Of a stretch of DNA of 36,471 nucleotides, positions 1 through 6,681 are shown one piece after another. This DNA comes from Bradyrhizobium sp. AT1. Its GTDB lineage: Bacteria > Pseudomonadota > Alphaproteobacteria > Rhizobiales > Xanthobacteraceae. The notes beneath the pieces are model-generated. The model did not search any database. It was not told the origin of the DNA and saw only the letters and a list, made by a program, of their open reading frames with translations. The DNA is taken from the NCBI RefSeq assembly GCF_001590795.1, contig NZ_JXDL01000001.1, forward strand, positions 1,639,630 through 1,676,100. Direction: 5' to 3'. A program made the translations under genes and the position numbers. The number at the start of each line of letters is the position of its first letter. Position 1 is the stretch's first letter.

Positions 1-314
1 ATGATGCCATCACCCCCGCGTGTCATGCCCCCTGCTTTTCACCGAAAACGCGGCAAATTCAAGCCTCTAAAACCTCAGCAAATACGGGCCGAATACGGGC
101 CTCCATGGATCGATGGAACCCGGTTGACGCCTGCGTGATTAGTCCTCAGGCAACCGCCCCTCGCCATACTCCTGCCCGGTGCCCTCTCCAAAGCGGCATA
201 AACCATGCTTCGCGCCCGGGATGGCGGAGTGCGAGTGCGGTGCCTAGTCTGACGATACGGGCTTCGGCTTGGCCTTGGCTTAGCCTTCCTTGGCCTCGGC
301 GTAGGAGAGTTTCG
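1..314. other. Leading intergenic region
   Basis: No gene is well supported here. The stretch in front of the patatin-like gene can be read open in the same frame from position 105, but that translation is rich in Arg, Pro and Trp with no family character, so I treat it as upstream DNA. A minus-strand ATG at 24-26 could begin a gene leaving the window to the left, but only eight codons are visible. Confidence 0.5.
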
Positions 315-1349
315 GTGCTGGATATCTTGAAGGGGCGCGGCGCAAACGGATCGAATGGTGAGAAGATTGGCCTTGGCCCCACCCGCCGTCCGGTCATCGG
401 CCTCGCCCTCGGCGGCGGCGCGGCGCGCGGCTTTGCCCATATCGGAATCCTCAGGACCCTGATCGCCAACGGCATCGTGCCCGACGTCGTGGTCGGCACC
501 TCCATCGGCGCCGTGGTCGGCGGCCTCCACGCGGCCGGCCGGCTCGAGACGTTCGAGGAGTGGGGACGCAGCCTGCAAGGCATGCGCAACATCCTCGGTT
601 ATCTCGACATCCGCCTCAACGGCTCAGGCCTGCTCGGCGGCGAGAAGCTGGCAAGCCGCCTCGAGGACGCGGTTGGGCAGACCTTGATCGAGGATTTACC
701 GGTGAAGTTCGCGAGCGTCGCGACCGAAGTCCGCACCGGCCATGAGATCTGGCTGACGCGTGGCCGCCTGGTCGATGCGATGCGCGCGTCCTATGCCCTG
801 CCCGGCATCTTCCAGCCCATGCTGATCGGCGATCGCTGGCTGGTCGACGGCGCGCTGGTGAATCCCGTGCCGGTCTCCGCCGCCCGTGCGCTCGGCGCGG
901 AAATCGTCATCGCCGCAAATCTTTCCAGCGACATCTTCACCCATTCCACGACGATCTATTCGCACGGCGCGATGCCCGCACCTGTGACGCCGGAGGTCGA
1001 GGAGACGACGGCCAAGCGGCGCTTTCCGCGGCTGTTCTCGGCCGAGAAAGCCATGAAGCGCGAGTTCTTCGGCAGCGCCGGCCGCCCGGGCATCTCCTCG
1101 GTGATGGTCGATGCCTTCAACATCATGCAGGACCGCATCACGCGCGCCCGCCTCGCCGGCGATCCCCCGGATCTGCTGATCTCGCCACGGGTCGGCCAGT
1201 TCGGCTGGTTCGACTTCCATCGTTCCGAGGACCTGATCGCCCACGGCGCGCGCGCCGCCGAGCGCGCGCTGGAATCGATCCAGGAGGCGATCGACGTGTT
1301 GGCGCCGGCGCCCGCCGGCCACGCGCCGAAAGCCGACGAGCAGGCCTGA
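315..1349 (+). CDS. Patatin-like phospholipase (RssA/NTE type)
   Basis: Predicted serine acyl hydrolase of the bacterial patatin family, which releases fatty acids from phospholipids or other lipids. Visible are the glycine-rich oxyanion loop GGGAARG (residues 33-39), the nucleophile elbow GTSIG with Ser63, and the catalytic Asp in the DGA motif (Asp178), so the Ser-Asp dyad is complete. There is no signal peptide or membrane segment, so it is probably cytosolic or peripheral. I chose the GTG at 315 because AGGAGA at 303-308 sits six bases upstream and the preceding in-frame sequence looks non-coding. The length of 344 residues suits the family. It meets the CBS gene tail to tail, with stop codons directly adjacent. 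The substrate is unknown. Confidence 0.9.
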   Translation: MLDILKGRGANGSNGEKIGLGPTRRPVIGLALGGGAARGFAHIGILRTLIANGIVPDVVVGTSIGAVVGGLHAAGRLETFEEWGRSLQGMRNILGYLDIRLNGSGLLGGEKLASRLEDAVGQTLIEDLPVKFASVATEVRTGHEIWLTRGRLVDAMRASYALPGIFQPMLIGDRWLVDGALVNPVPVSAARALGAEIVIAANLSSDIFTHSTTIYSHGAMPAPVTPEVEETTAKRRFPRLFSAEKAMKREFFGSAGRPGISSVMVDAFNIMQDRITRARLAGDPPDLLISPRVGQFGWFDFHRSEDLIAHGARAAERALESIQEAIDVLAPAPAGHAPKADEQA

Positions 1350-1778
1350 TCAGGCCGTCTTGATGTAGTCGCGCAGGGCTTCCTGCTCGGACTCGTATTC
1401 CTGGACCCGGCGCTTGACGATGTCGCCGATCGAGATCAGGCCGACCACCTTGCCGTTGTCGATCACGGGCAGATGGCGGAACTTGCCCGATGTCATCATC
1501 TCCATGAGCTCGGCGACCGTATCCGTCTCCTTGCAGGTCACGACCTTGCGGGTCATGACCTGAGCCACCGGCTCCTCCAGCACGGCGGCGCCGCGCTCGC
1601 CGAGCACACGGACGATGTCGCGCTCCGACAGGATGCCTTCGAGCCGGCTCTGGTTCATCACCAGCACCGCCCCGATCTTCTTCTCGGCGAGCAGCTTGAC
1701 CGCGGCAGCCAGCTTGGCGTCGGGCTCGACGCTCATGATCTGGTGGCCCTTGGTATTGAGAATGGAACGTACCGTCAT
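1350..1778 (-). CDS. Two-CBS-domain protein
   Basis: Small cytosolic protein of 142 residues made almost entirely of a CBS pair (about residues 8-60 and 73-125). CBS pairs bind adenine nucleotides such as AMP, ATP or NAD and act as energy sensors, alone or on a partner. Typical CBS signatures are visible: EGILSERDIVRVL closes the first repeat and VGLISIGDIVKRRV the second. No catalytic or transport domain is attached, so it is a stand-alone sensor. It lies downstream of the rhomboid gene on the same strand, 192 bases away, and probably has its own promoter. The partner protein cannot be told from context. Confidence 0.9.
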   Translation of the reverse strand: MTVRSILNTKGHQIMSVEPDAKLAAAVKLLAEKKIGAVLVMNQSRLEGILSERDIVRVLGERGAAVLEEPVAQVMTRKVVTCKETDTVAELMEMMTSGKFRHLPVIDNGKVVGLISIGDIVKRRVQEYESEQEALRDYIKTA

Positions 1779-1970
1779 TGTCGCCTCCCTGAATCCGAGC
1801 CGTCCACCTTTTGGCGGTCCGGACCTGTTCTTCGAGTCTTCAACTAACAGTTTTGTTGGGCGCGGGTTTCACGCTCGCCCGTTGCGAGGCGCGGCCTCTA
1901 TGGGCCCATCGCTTCGAAACATTCTTCACGGGAATGATGGATGAATTCGGGCCGCGCCGCAAGCGCCGCT

Positions 1971-2804
1971 TCAAATACGGTCTGAAACGTCCCGTGAGGA
2001 CGCATCCGCAGCATCGCTTCGCACGCGCGGCACGGGGTCGAACAGGGCGAACAGCAACAGGCCGGCAAAGAAGCCGCCGATATGTGCCTGCCAGGCGACG
2101 CTCGTGGTTTCTGAATCGACGCCGATCGCACCGACGCCGAAGATGATGTTGACGCCGAACCACACCGCGAGGAAGCCGACCACCCGCCCGTCGCGCAATG
2201 CGCGCGACAGCGGCAATGCCGGAACCTTCGCGGCGGTATCGGCATCCGATCGGCTGAACGACAGGAAGCTGCCGCGGACGAAGGCGAAGCGGATTGCGGC
2301 TGCCATCGCGCCGGACACCGAGGCCGAGGCACCGATCATCGGCGCCACCGCGTGCTCGTGGGTAACGAGATGGGCGAGCGCGCCGGCCGCTGCCGTCACC
2401 GCCAGGAACAGGAAGAACCTGACCGCGCCAAAGCGCCGCGCCAGCGCGCTGCCGAACGGCAGCAGCCACAGCACGTTGAAGCCGAGATGGGTCAGGTTGG
2501 CGTGCAGCAGCGAATAGGTGACGAAACTCCAGACCTTGGCCCCAGTGCCGCCGGGGATCTCGAGATTGAGCAGCGAGGAATCGTAGCGCTTGGGGATGAA
2601 GCCGAAGACGTCGATGGTCCAGTTCTCGATCTCGGGCGGCAGCAGCACCCGCAGATGGATCACCGCGAGGAGCAGGATATAGGCGGTGAGCGCCGTGGGC
2701 AGCGTCAGGACCGGCTCGCGCTGAGCCTCCTCGATGACCAACGGCACCTCCGCTTGAGGATTTTGCCGAGGGTCTTGCGGCGGAGAATCTTGAGGGGAAT
2801 CCAA
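1971..2804 (-). CDS. Rhomboid family intramembrane serine protease
   Basis: Predicted polytopic inner-membrane protease cutting transmembrane substrates. Recognisable are the HxxxN-type motif in TM2 (HANLTHLGFN), the active-site serine in IGASASVSG, and the catalytic His in the last helix (AHIGGFFAG), with about six hydrophobic segments. The residue after the serine is Ala rather than the usual Gly of GxSG. The frame stays open to an ATG at 3089, but that 95-residue extension is basic, low in hydrophobic content and contains a hairpin, so I prefer the TTG at 2804 (277 residues, normal length). A GTG near 2754 is a second option. The start is uncertain; the domain assignment is firm. Confidence 0.8.
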   Translation of the reverse strand: MDSPQDSPPQDPRQNPQAEVPLVIEEAQREPVLTLPTALTAYILLLAVIHLRVLLPPEIENWTIDVFGFIPKRYDSSLLNLEIPGGTGAKVWSFVTYSLLHANLTHLGFNVLWLLPFGSALARRFGAVRFFLFLAVTAAAGALAHLVTHEHAVAPMIGASASVSGAMAAAIRFAFVRGSFLSFSRSDADTAAKVPALPLSRALRDGRVVGFLAVWFGVNIIFGVGAIGVDSETTSVAWQAHIGGFFAGLLLFALFDPVPRVRSDAADASSRDVSDRI

Positions 2805-3091
2805 GGCAGCTTCGCTTTCAGCGCGACCGGGGCAACACGCTTGCAGATAGTCGCCTTTGCCGCCCCTGCGCAAGTGCACAAACGGAAAAGGCAGGGCCCT
2901 GGGAAGCCCTGCCTGTCCGTGTCGGCCTTTCCGTGCCTTGGGAATGAAGGTGTATCCCCACCCCTCCCCGGCCCGTGGCCAAACTGTTTGACGCCCTGTG
3001 TACAGGCCCCGCCGAGAACCTGGATGAAAGCGGTGGGGCTTGCGAGACTGCGGCCACCTTAGCAGCGCCGCGCCAAGTGCAAAGCGCATAG
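2805..3091 (-). other. Rhomboid leader / possible small RNA region
   Basis: This stretch of about 290 bases precedes the preferred rhomboid start. It holds a GC-rich inverted repeat around 3009-3044 (AGCCCCACCG against CGGCGGGGCCT on the minus strand), a 17-base motif at 2954-2970 that recurs at 18937-18953, and the terminator-like hairpin at 2889-2914. A structured leader or a stand-alone small RNA is possible; I do not recognise a known RNA family. Confidence 0.3.
2889..2926 (-). terminator. Hairpin with T-rich 3' side in rhomboid leader
   Basis: A perfect 9-bp stem (AGGCAGGGC at 2889-2897 with GCCCTGCCT at 2906-2914, 8-base loop) is followed on the minus strand by a run reading TTTTCCGTTTG. 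This resembles an intrinsic terminator or attenuator lying upstream of the rhomboid start, so a transcript starting near 3090 could end here. Confidence 0.45.
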
Positions 3092-3107
3092 TTAACTTAA
3101 CGTTAAC
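3092..3107. promoter_or_regulatory. Perfect CtrA box TTAA-N7-TTAAC
   Basis: TTAA at 3092-3095, seven bases (CTTAACG), then TTAAC at 3103-3107 exactly match the alphaproteobacterial CtrA consensus. The site lies between the divergent rhomboid and PAS_5 genes. Because it is nearly symmetric (GTTAAC at both ends) it could serve either direction. Confidence 0.65.
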
Positions 3108-3258
3108 GACGCAAAGGCGGCCTTAAGAGAGGTAAAAACACGCCGGCGGCATGGACGCTGCAAATCCCCTCCTGCACAACAACACAAGGGATCGCGGGTG
3201 CACTGAAGCGGGACAGGTTTGTCCCCTGGAGGTTGCGCCCCGGGGTAAGCGTTCAGAC

Positions 3259-3813
3259 ATGAAACATCCGTCGAGCCGCGCGTTCTTCGCGTATTGGGAC
3301 GAAAAGCGTGGCGCTGCACGGGCCCCCGACAGGGCCGACATCGATCCGGCCGCGGTGCGCGGCCTGCTCGGCGACATTTTTGTGCTCTCCTGCGAGCCCA
3401 ATCTCGGCTTTCCCTTCCGCGTCGCCGGCACGCGCCTCTGCGCCCTCGCCGGCGCGGACCTCAAGGACCAGAGCTTTGCCGCGCTGTTCGACGATGCGAG
3501 CCGCAGCGAGATCGAGGAGATCACGACCATCGTCGCCGACGAGACGTTAGGCGCGATCGCCGGCGTCACGGCCGCGCGCGACGACGGCAGCAAGGCGCAT
3601 CTCGAGCTGCTGCTGCTGCCCTTCAACGCCCGCCCGCACACGCCGGTGAGCGTGACCGGCGTGCTCGCACCGTTCGACGACGAATGCGGCGCGCTGTCGG
3701 CCTTCACCCTCACCTCCTGGCGCTATCTGCACCAGCCGGAGAAACTCCTGCCGCGCGCGATCCGCAAATTGCAGATCGCTCGCGGGCTGATGGTGTATGA
3801 GGGGCTGCGATAG
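3259..3813 (+). CDS. Single-domain PAS protein (PAS_5, MopJ-like)
   Basis: A 184-residue soluble protein that is nearly all one PAS domain of the PAS_5 (PF07310) type. It opens with the usual HPSSRAFFAYWDEKRG segment, followed by GLLGDIFVLS and FRVAGTRLCALAG. No kinase, cyclase or DNA-binding part is attached. Known relatives include Caulobacter MopJ, a polar PAS protein acting on the CtrA cell-cycle pathway; equating this gene with MopJ is inference. I start at ATG 3259 because homologous proteins typically begin just before this segment. An in-frame ATG at 3151 would add 36 poorly structured residues. A perfect CtrA box lies about 150 bases upstream. Confidence 0.8.
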   Translation: MKHPSSRAFFAYWDEKRGAARAPDRADIDPAAVRGLLGDIFVLSCEPNLGFPFRVAGTRLCALAGADLKDQSFAALFDDASRSEIEEITTIVADETLGAIAGVTAARDDGSKAHLELLLLPFNARPHTPVSVTGVLAPFDDECGALSAFTLTSWRYLHQPEKLLPRAIRKLQIARGLMVYEGLR

Positions 3814-3944
3814 TCTTTCACCCGCCGCGCGACATCAACGCGCGTGCGGATGGCCGTTTTTGCCGGATCTGCGTCATTCCTGATGTCGTTGCCAGGGGCT
3901 AGCTTCCGCCTCGCGTGAAGCAACCAAGATCAGGTGACATCATC

Positions 3945-5075
3945 ATGATATGGCGCATTCTGGCATTGGGCGTCGGCTGCGTGGCATTGCTGGCGGCGAT
4001 CGGCGGAACCTGGCTGTTCCTGCTGCCGGGTTCGCCGGCGCAGGGAACGGCGCCTGCGATCTCCAAGGACGAGACCGGGGCGAGCCTTGCGGCGTTGAAG
4101 CCACCGAAGCGCAAGCGTCCGCTGATCGCCATCGTCGGCATCAATGAGATGAGCGAGACCACTGACTATCTGATGCCCTACGGCATCCTTGCGCGCGCCG
4201 ATGTCGCCGACGTCCTCGCACTGGCGACGCAGCCTGGACCCGTCACACTTTATCCCGCGCTGAAGGTGCAGCCGCACGCGACCACCGCCGAGTTCGATGC
4301 TGCGCATCCCGACGGCGCCGATTACGTCATCGTGCCCGCGATGAGCCGCGAGGACGATACGCTTGCCTTGCAGTGGATCAAAAGCCAGGCCGGCAAGGGC
4401 GCAATCGTCATCGGCGTCTGCGTCGGCGCCAAGGTCGTTGCCAACACCGGGCTGCTCGACGGCCGTCAGGCCACCACGCACTGGTATTCGGTGCGCGACC
4501 TGCAAAAGCATTCCGCGATCCGCTATGTCGCGGACCGCAGGCTGGTGGTCGACCGGGGCGTTGCGACGACGACCGGCATCACCGCATCCATGCCGATGGC
4601 CCTGACCCTGATCGAGGCCATCGCCGGCCGCGCCAAGGCGGAGGCGGTCGCCAGCGAGATCGGTCTTGCAGAGTGGGATGCGCGCCACCGCAGCGCGGCG
4701 TTCCAGTTCACACGCCCCTTCGCACTGACCGCGATTGCCAACACGATCGCGTTCTGGAACCGCGAGCAACTCGGAATCGCGCTGACGCCAGGCATCGACG
4801 AGGTGTCGCTTGCGCTCGTCGCCGATGCCTGGTCGCGCACCTATCGCTCGCGTGCCCTCACCTTCGCGGTCACGGCCGAAGCACAGACGAGCCGCAGCGG
4901 TCTTCGCATCCTGCCGGACGAGGTCGTGGCCGACTGGCCAGCGAAGCAGGTGCCGCCGGCCGCCGCCCACCTGCCGCCGGCACGGGCGCTGGACCAGACC
5001 TTGCACGCGATCGATGCGCGCTACGGATCGCGCACCGCCGACTTCGTCGCGATGCAGCTGGAATATCCGAGATAA
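3945..5075 (+). CDS. Membrane-anchored DJ-1/PfpI family protein
   Basis: A 376-residue protein with one N-terminal membrane segment (about residues 5-25, a possible uncleaved signal anchor) followed by a class-I glutamine-amidotransferase-like DJ-1/PfpI domain. The nucleophile elbow is seen as VIGVCVGAKV with its Cys, followed by TTHW carrying a His typical of the GlxA-type subgroup. The final 150 residues have no AraC helix-turn-helix, unlike GlxA regulators, and I cannot assign them. ATG 3945 is preferred over the upstream in-frame GTG 3915 because AGGTGA lies eight bases before it. The role could be a hydrolase, chaperone or glyoxalase-like activity; the family call is solid but the reaction is unknown. 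Confidence 0.8.
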   Translation: MIWRILALGVGCVALLAAIGGTWLFLLPGSPAQGTAPAISKDETGASLAALKPPKRKRPLIAIVGINEMSETTDYLMPYGILARADVADVLALATQPGPVTLYPALKVQPHATTAEFDAAHPDGADYVIVPAMSREDDTLALQWIKSQAGKGAIVIGVCVGAKVVANTGLLDGRQATTHWYSVRDLQKHSAIRYVADRRLVVDRGVATTTGITASMPMALTLIEAIAGRAKAEAVASEIGLAEWDARHRSAAFQFTRPFALTAIANTIAFWNREQLGIALTPGIDEVSLALVADAWSRTYRSRALTFAVTAEAQTSRSGLRILPDEVVADWPAKQVPPAAAHLPPARALDQTLHAIDARYGSRTADFVAMQLEYPR

Positions 5076-5132
5076 GAGCACGATTGTGCACCGGCCGTCG
5101 CACGCAACAGCCGGCGCACGATATCCGCACCG

Positions 5133-5519
5133 TTACGGCATCGCCAGATGCCAGGCCCCGTTCAGGAAGCCGTCGCCGGTGATGTCGCCGGGCTTGGTGT
5201 CCTTGGCGAAGGTGTAGAGCGGCTTGCCCTTGTAGGCCCACTGCTTGGAGCCGTCGTCGCGGGTGATGATGGTGTAGCCGTCGCCCGCGGCATCGCTCGC
5301 CTCGGCTTTCAGCACCGGCCAATTGGTCGCGCACGGACCGTTGCAGGCGGATTTGCCGTCCGAATCCTTGTCGAAGGTGTAGAGTGTCATGCCCTTGGCG
5401 TCGGTGAGCACGCTGCCCTTGTCGGTCTTGCCGGTCTTGGTCGGCGGTGCGGCGAAGGCGGCGGGAACGATCGCGAGCGAGAGTGCGAGCGTGAGCGCGA
5501 GGCGGATCGAGGACGTCAT
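5133..5519 (-). CDS. Secreted COG4315/Lipoprotein_15-repeat protein
   Basis: A 128-residue exported protein. A signal peptide (SSIRLALTLALSLAIVPAAFA) precedes two copies of the secreted repeat PF03640: the first around GMTLYTFDKDSDGKSACNGPCATNWP, with its two conserved Cys, and the second around GKPLYTFAKDTKPGD. The function of the family is unknown; it is periplasmic or surface associated. The start at 5519 is supported by AGGAGA just upstream. Longer in-frame ATGs further up would bury the signal peptide. It is divergent from the GNAT gene and shares its 147-base promoter region. Confidence 0.88.
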   Translation of the reverse strand: MTSSIRLALTLALSLAIVPAAFAAPPTKTGKTDKGSVLTDAKGMTLYTFDKDSDGKSACNGPCATNWPVLKAEASDAAGDGYTIITRDDGSKQWAYKGKPLYTFAKDTKPGDITGDGFLNGAWHLAMP

Positions 5520-5666
5520 GAGTTCTCCTGTCATGCAATTGGCTTGCATGGGGTAGGACGCCGCGCGCGGCCTCATATTCCTCCGCCGGCGACCAAGATA
5601 TTTTTCGCTGCGCGCATCGACGCAGCGGAATAAACTGGACCAACCGAGACCGAACGACGAAGAGAC

Positions 5667-6173
5667 ATGAACAAGCCGCATTGGCGTCCCGCGCACGCAT
5701 CCGACCTGCCGGCGATCAGCGCCATCGCGGCGCGGTTACATCCTGATCTTCCTGAGAGGCCCGAGGTCTTCGCCGAGAAGATGCGGCTCTATCCCGATGG
5801 CTGCCGCGTGCTGGTCGCCGACGACGAGATCGCCGGCTACGGACTCTCCCATCCCTGGAAGCAGCAGCGGATTCCGCCGCTCGACAGTTTCCTCGCACGA
5901 TTGCCTGACGATGCGGATTGTCTCTACGTCCACGACGTCGCCGTGTTGCCGGATTTTCGCGGCGGCGTTCTGCGCGCTTACATCACCGGGATCGAGCAGC
6001 TGGCGCGCGCGTCAGGCATCGCAACGCTCGCATTGGTCTCGGTCTATGCGACGCAGCCGCTGTGGCAGCGTCTCGGCTTTCAGCCCGTCAATGCGGAGGC
6101 GGAGCTGGGCGCAAAGCTTGCCTCCTACGGCGAAGGCGCGACCTACATGCTGCGCGAGCTCGCTGCGACGTAA
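5667..6173 (+). CDS. GNAT family N-acetyltransferase
   Basis: A 168-residue cytosolic acetyltransferase of the GNAT fold, using acetyl-CoA to acylate an amine. The N-terminal strand-helix WRPAHASDLPAISAIAARLHP is typical, VHDVAVLPDFRGG forms the strand 4 and acetyl-CoA pyrophosphate loop, and LVSVYATQPLWQRLGF is the usual C-terminal segment. The loop reads RGGVLRAY rather than the common R/QxxGxG/A, so CoA binding may be slightly atypical. A purine-rich GAAGAGAC sits just before the ATG. The substrate cannot be inferred. Confidence 0.88.
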   Translation: MNKPHWRPAHASDLPAISAIAARLHPDLPERPEVFAEKMRLYPDGCRVLVADDEIAGYGLSHPWKQQRIPPLDSFLARLPDDADCLYVHDVAVLPDFRGGVLRAYITGIEQLARASGIATLALVSVYATQPLWQRLGFQPVNAEAELGAKLASYGEGATYMLRELAAT

Positions 6174-6295
6174 CGCCCCTCCCCGACCGGCTCACGCGGG
6201 CGTGAAGCGGCGCCCTCGAACCGGGTCAGGACAGGCTCCGTCGAAGGTGTGTGCGAGCCGTTCCGGTCTCGCCGAACCGAGGCTGGAGAACATCC

Positions 6296-6607
6296 ATGAA
6301 GCTCACATTGTCGAAAGTTGCTTTGCTTGCATGCGTTGCGACGAGCGCGTTCGCAACGACCGGCGCCAACGCGGCGTCACACCGAACCGATGGTTGCCAA
6401 TTCGGCTTCTTCGAGAGCTGCGGCATCATCGCGGAGTCGTCGACCCCGGGCCGCGCACGCCGCCCCGTCGCTCGTCTCGCCAACGATACCTCGCCGATCT
6501 ACATGAAGCAGACCGATCCCCGCTACAGCTCGTCCATGCGTGACGCCGGTGGCGGCGGCGGCGGTGGTGGTGGCGGCGGAGGTGGTGGCGGTGGCGGCGG
6601 CCGCTGA
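6296..6607 (+). CDS. Secreted peptide with C-terminal polyglycine tail
   Basis: A 103-residue protein with a clear signal peptide (MKLTLSKVALLACVATSAFA, cleavage near ANA-ASH). The mature part holds two Cys in CQFGFFESC, a basic stretch, and then an uninterrupted run of 18 glycines ending in Arg. ATG 6296 is preceded by CTGGAGA at good spacing; an upstream start would add non-signal sequence. The glycines use mixed GGC, GGT and GGA codons, so this is an imperfect repeat. I do not recognise a family. Periplasmic or outer-surface location is likely; no function is assigned. Confidence 0.7.
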   Translation: MKLTLSKVALLACVATSAFATTGANAASHRTDGCQFGFFESCGIIAESSTPGRARRPVARLANDTSPIYMKQTDPRYSSSMRDAGGGGGGGGGGGGGGGGGGR

Positions 6608-6627
6608 ACTCACGCCTGACCTTTCAG

Positions 6628-6659
6628 ATGATGCCGCCGGTGCAATCCGGCGGCATCAT
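6628..6659. terminator. Convergent-gene hairpin
   Basis: A 13-bp perfect stem (6628-6640 with 6647-6659) around a six-base loop lies between the polyglycine peptide gene and the end of the helicase gene. No T-tract follows on either strand, so termination is likely but not proven. Confidence 0.6.
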
Positions 6660-6681
6660 TACCGTCCTGAACGGCGGCGGC

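Noticed and set aside
1..26. Start of a minus-strand gene leaving the window
   Set aside because: Only eight codons are visible and the purine-rich site is too close to the ATG.
105..314. N-terminal extension of the patatin-like protein
   Set aside because: The extension has no family character, and a GTG at 315 has a good ribosome site.
2805..3089. 95-residue N-terminal extension of the rhomboid protein
   Set aside because: It contains a terminator-like hairpin and a dispersed motif and lacks protein-like composition, although it cannot be fully excluded.
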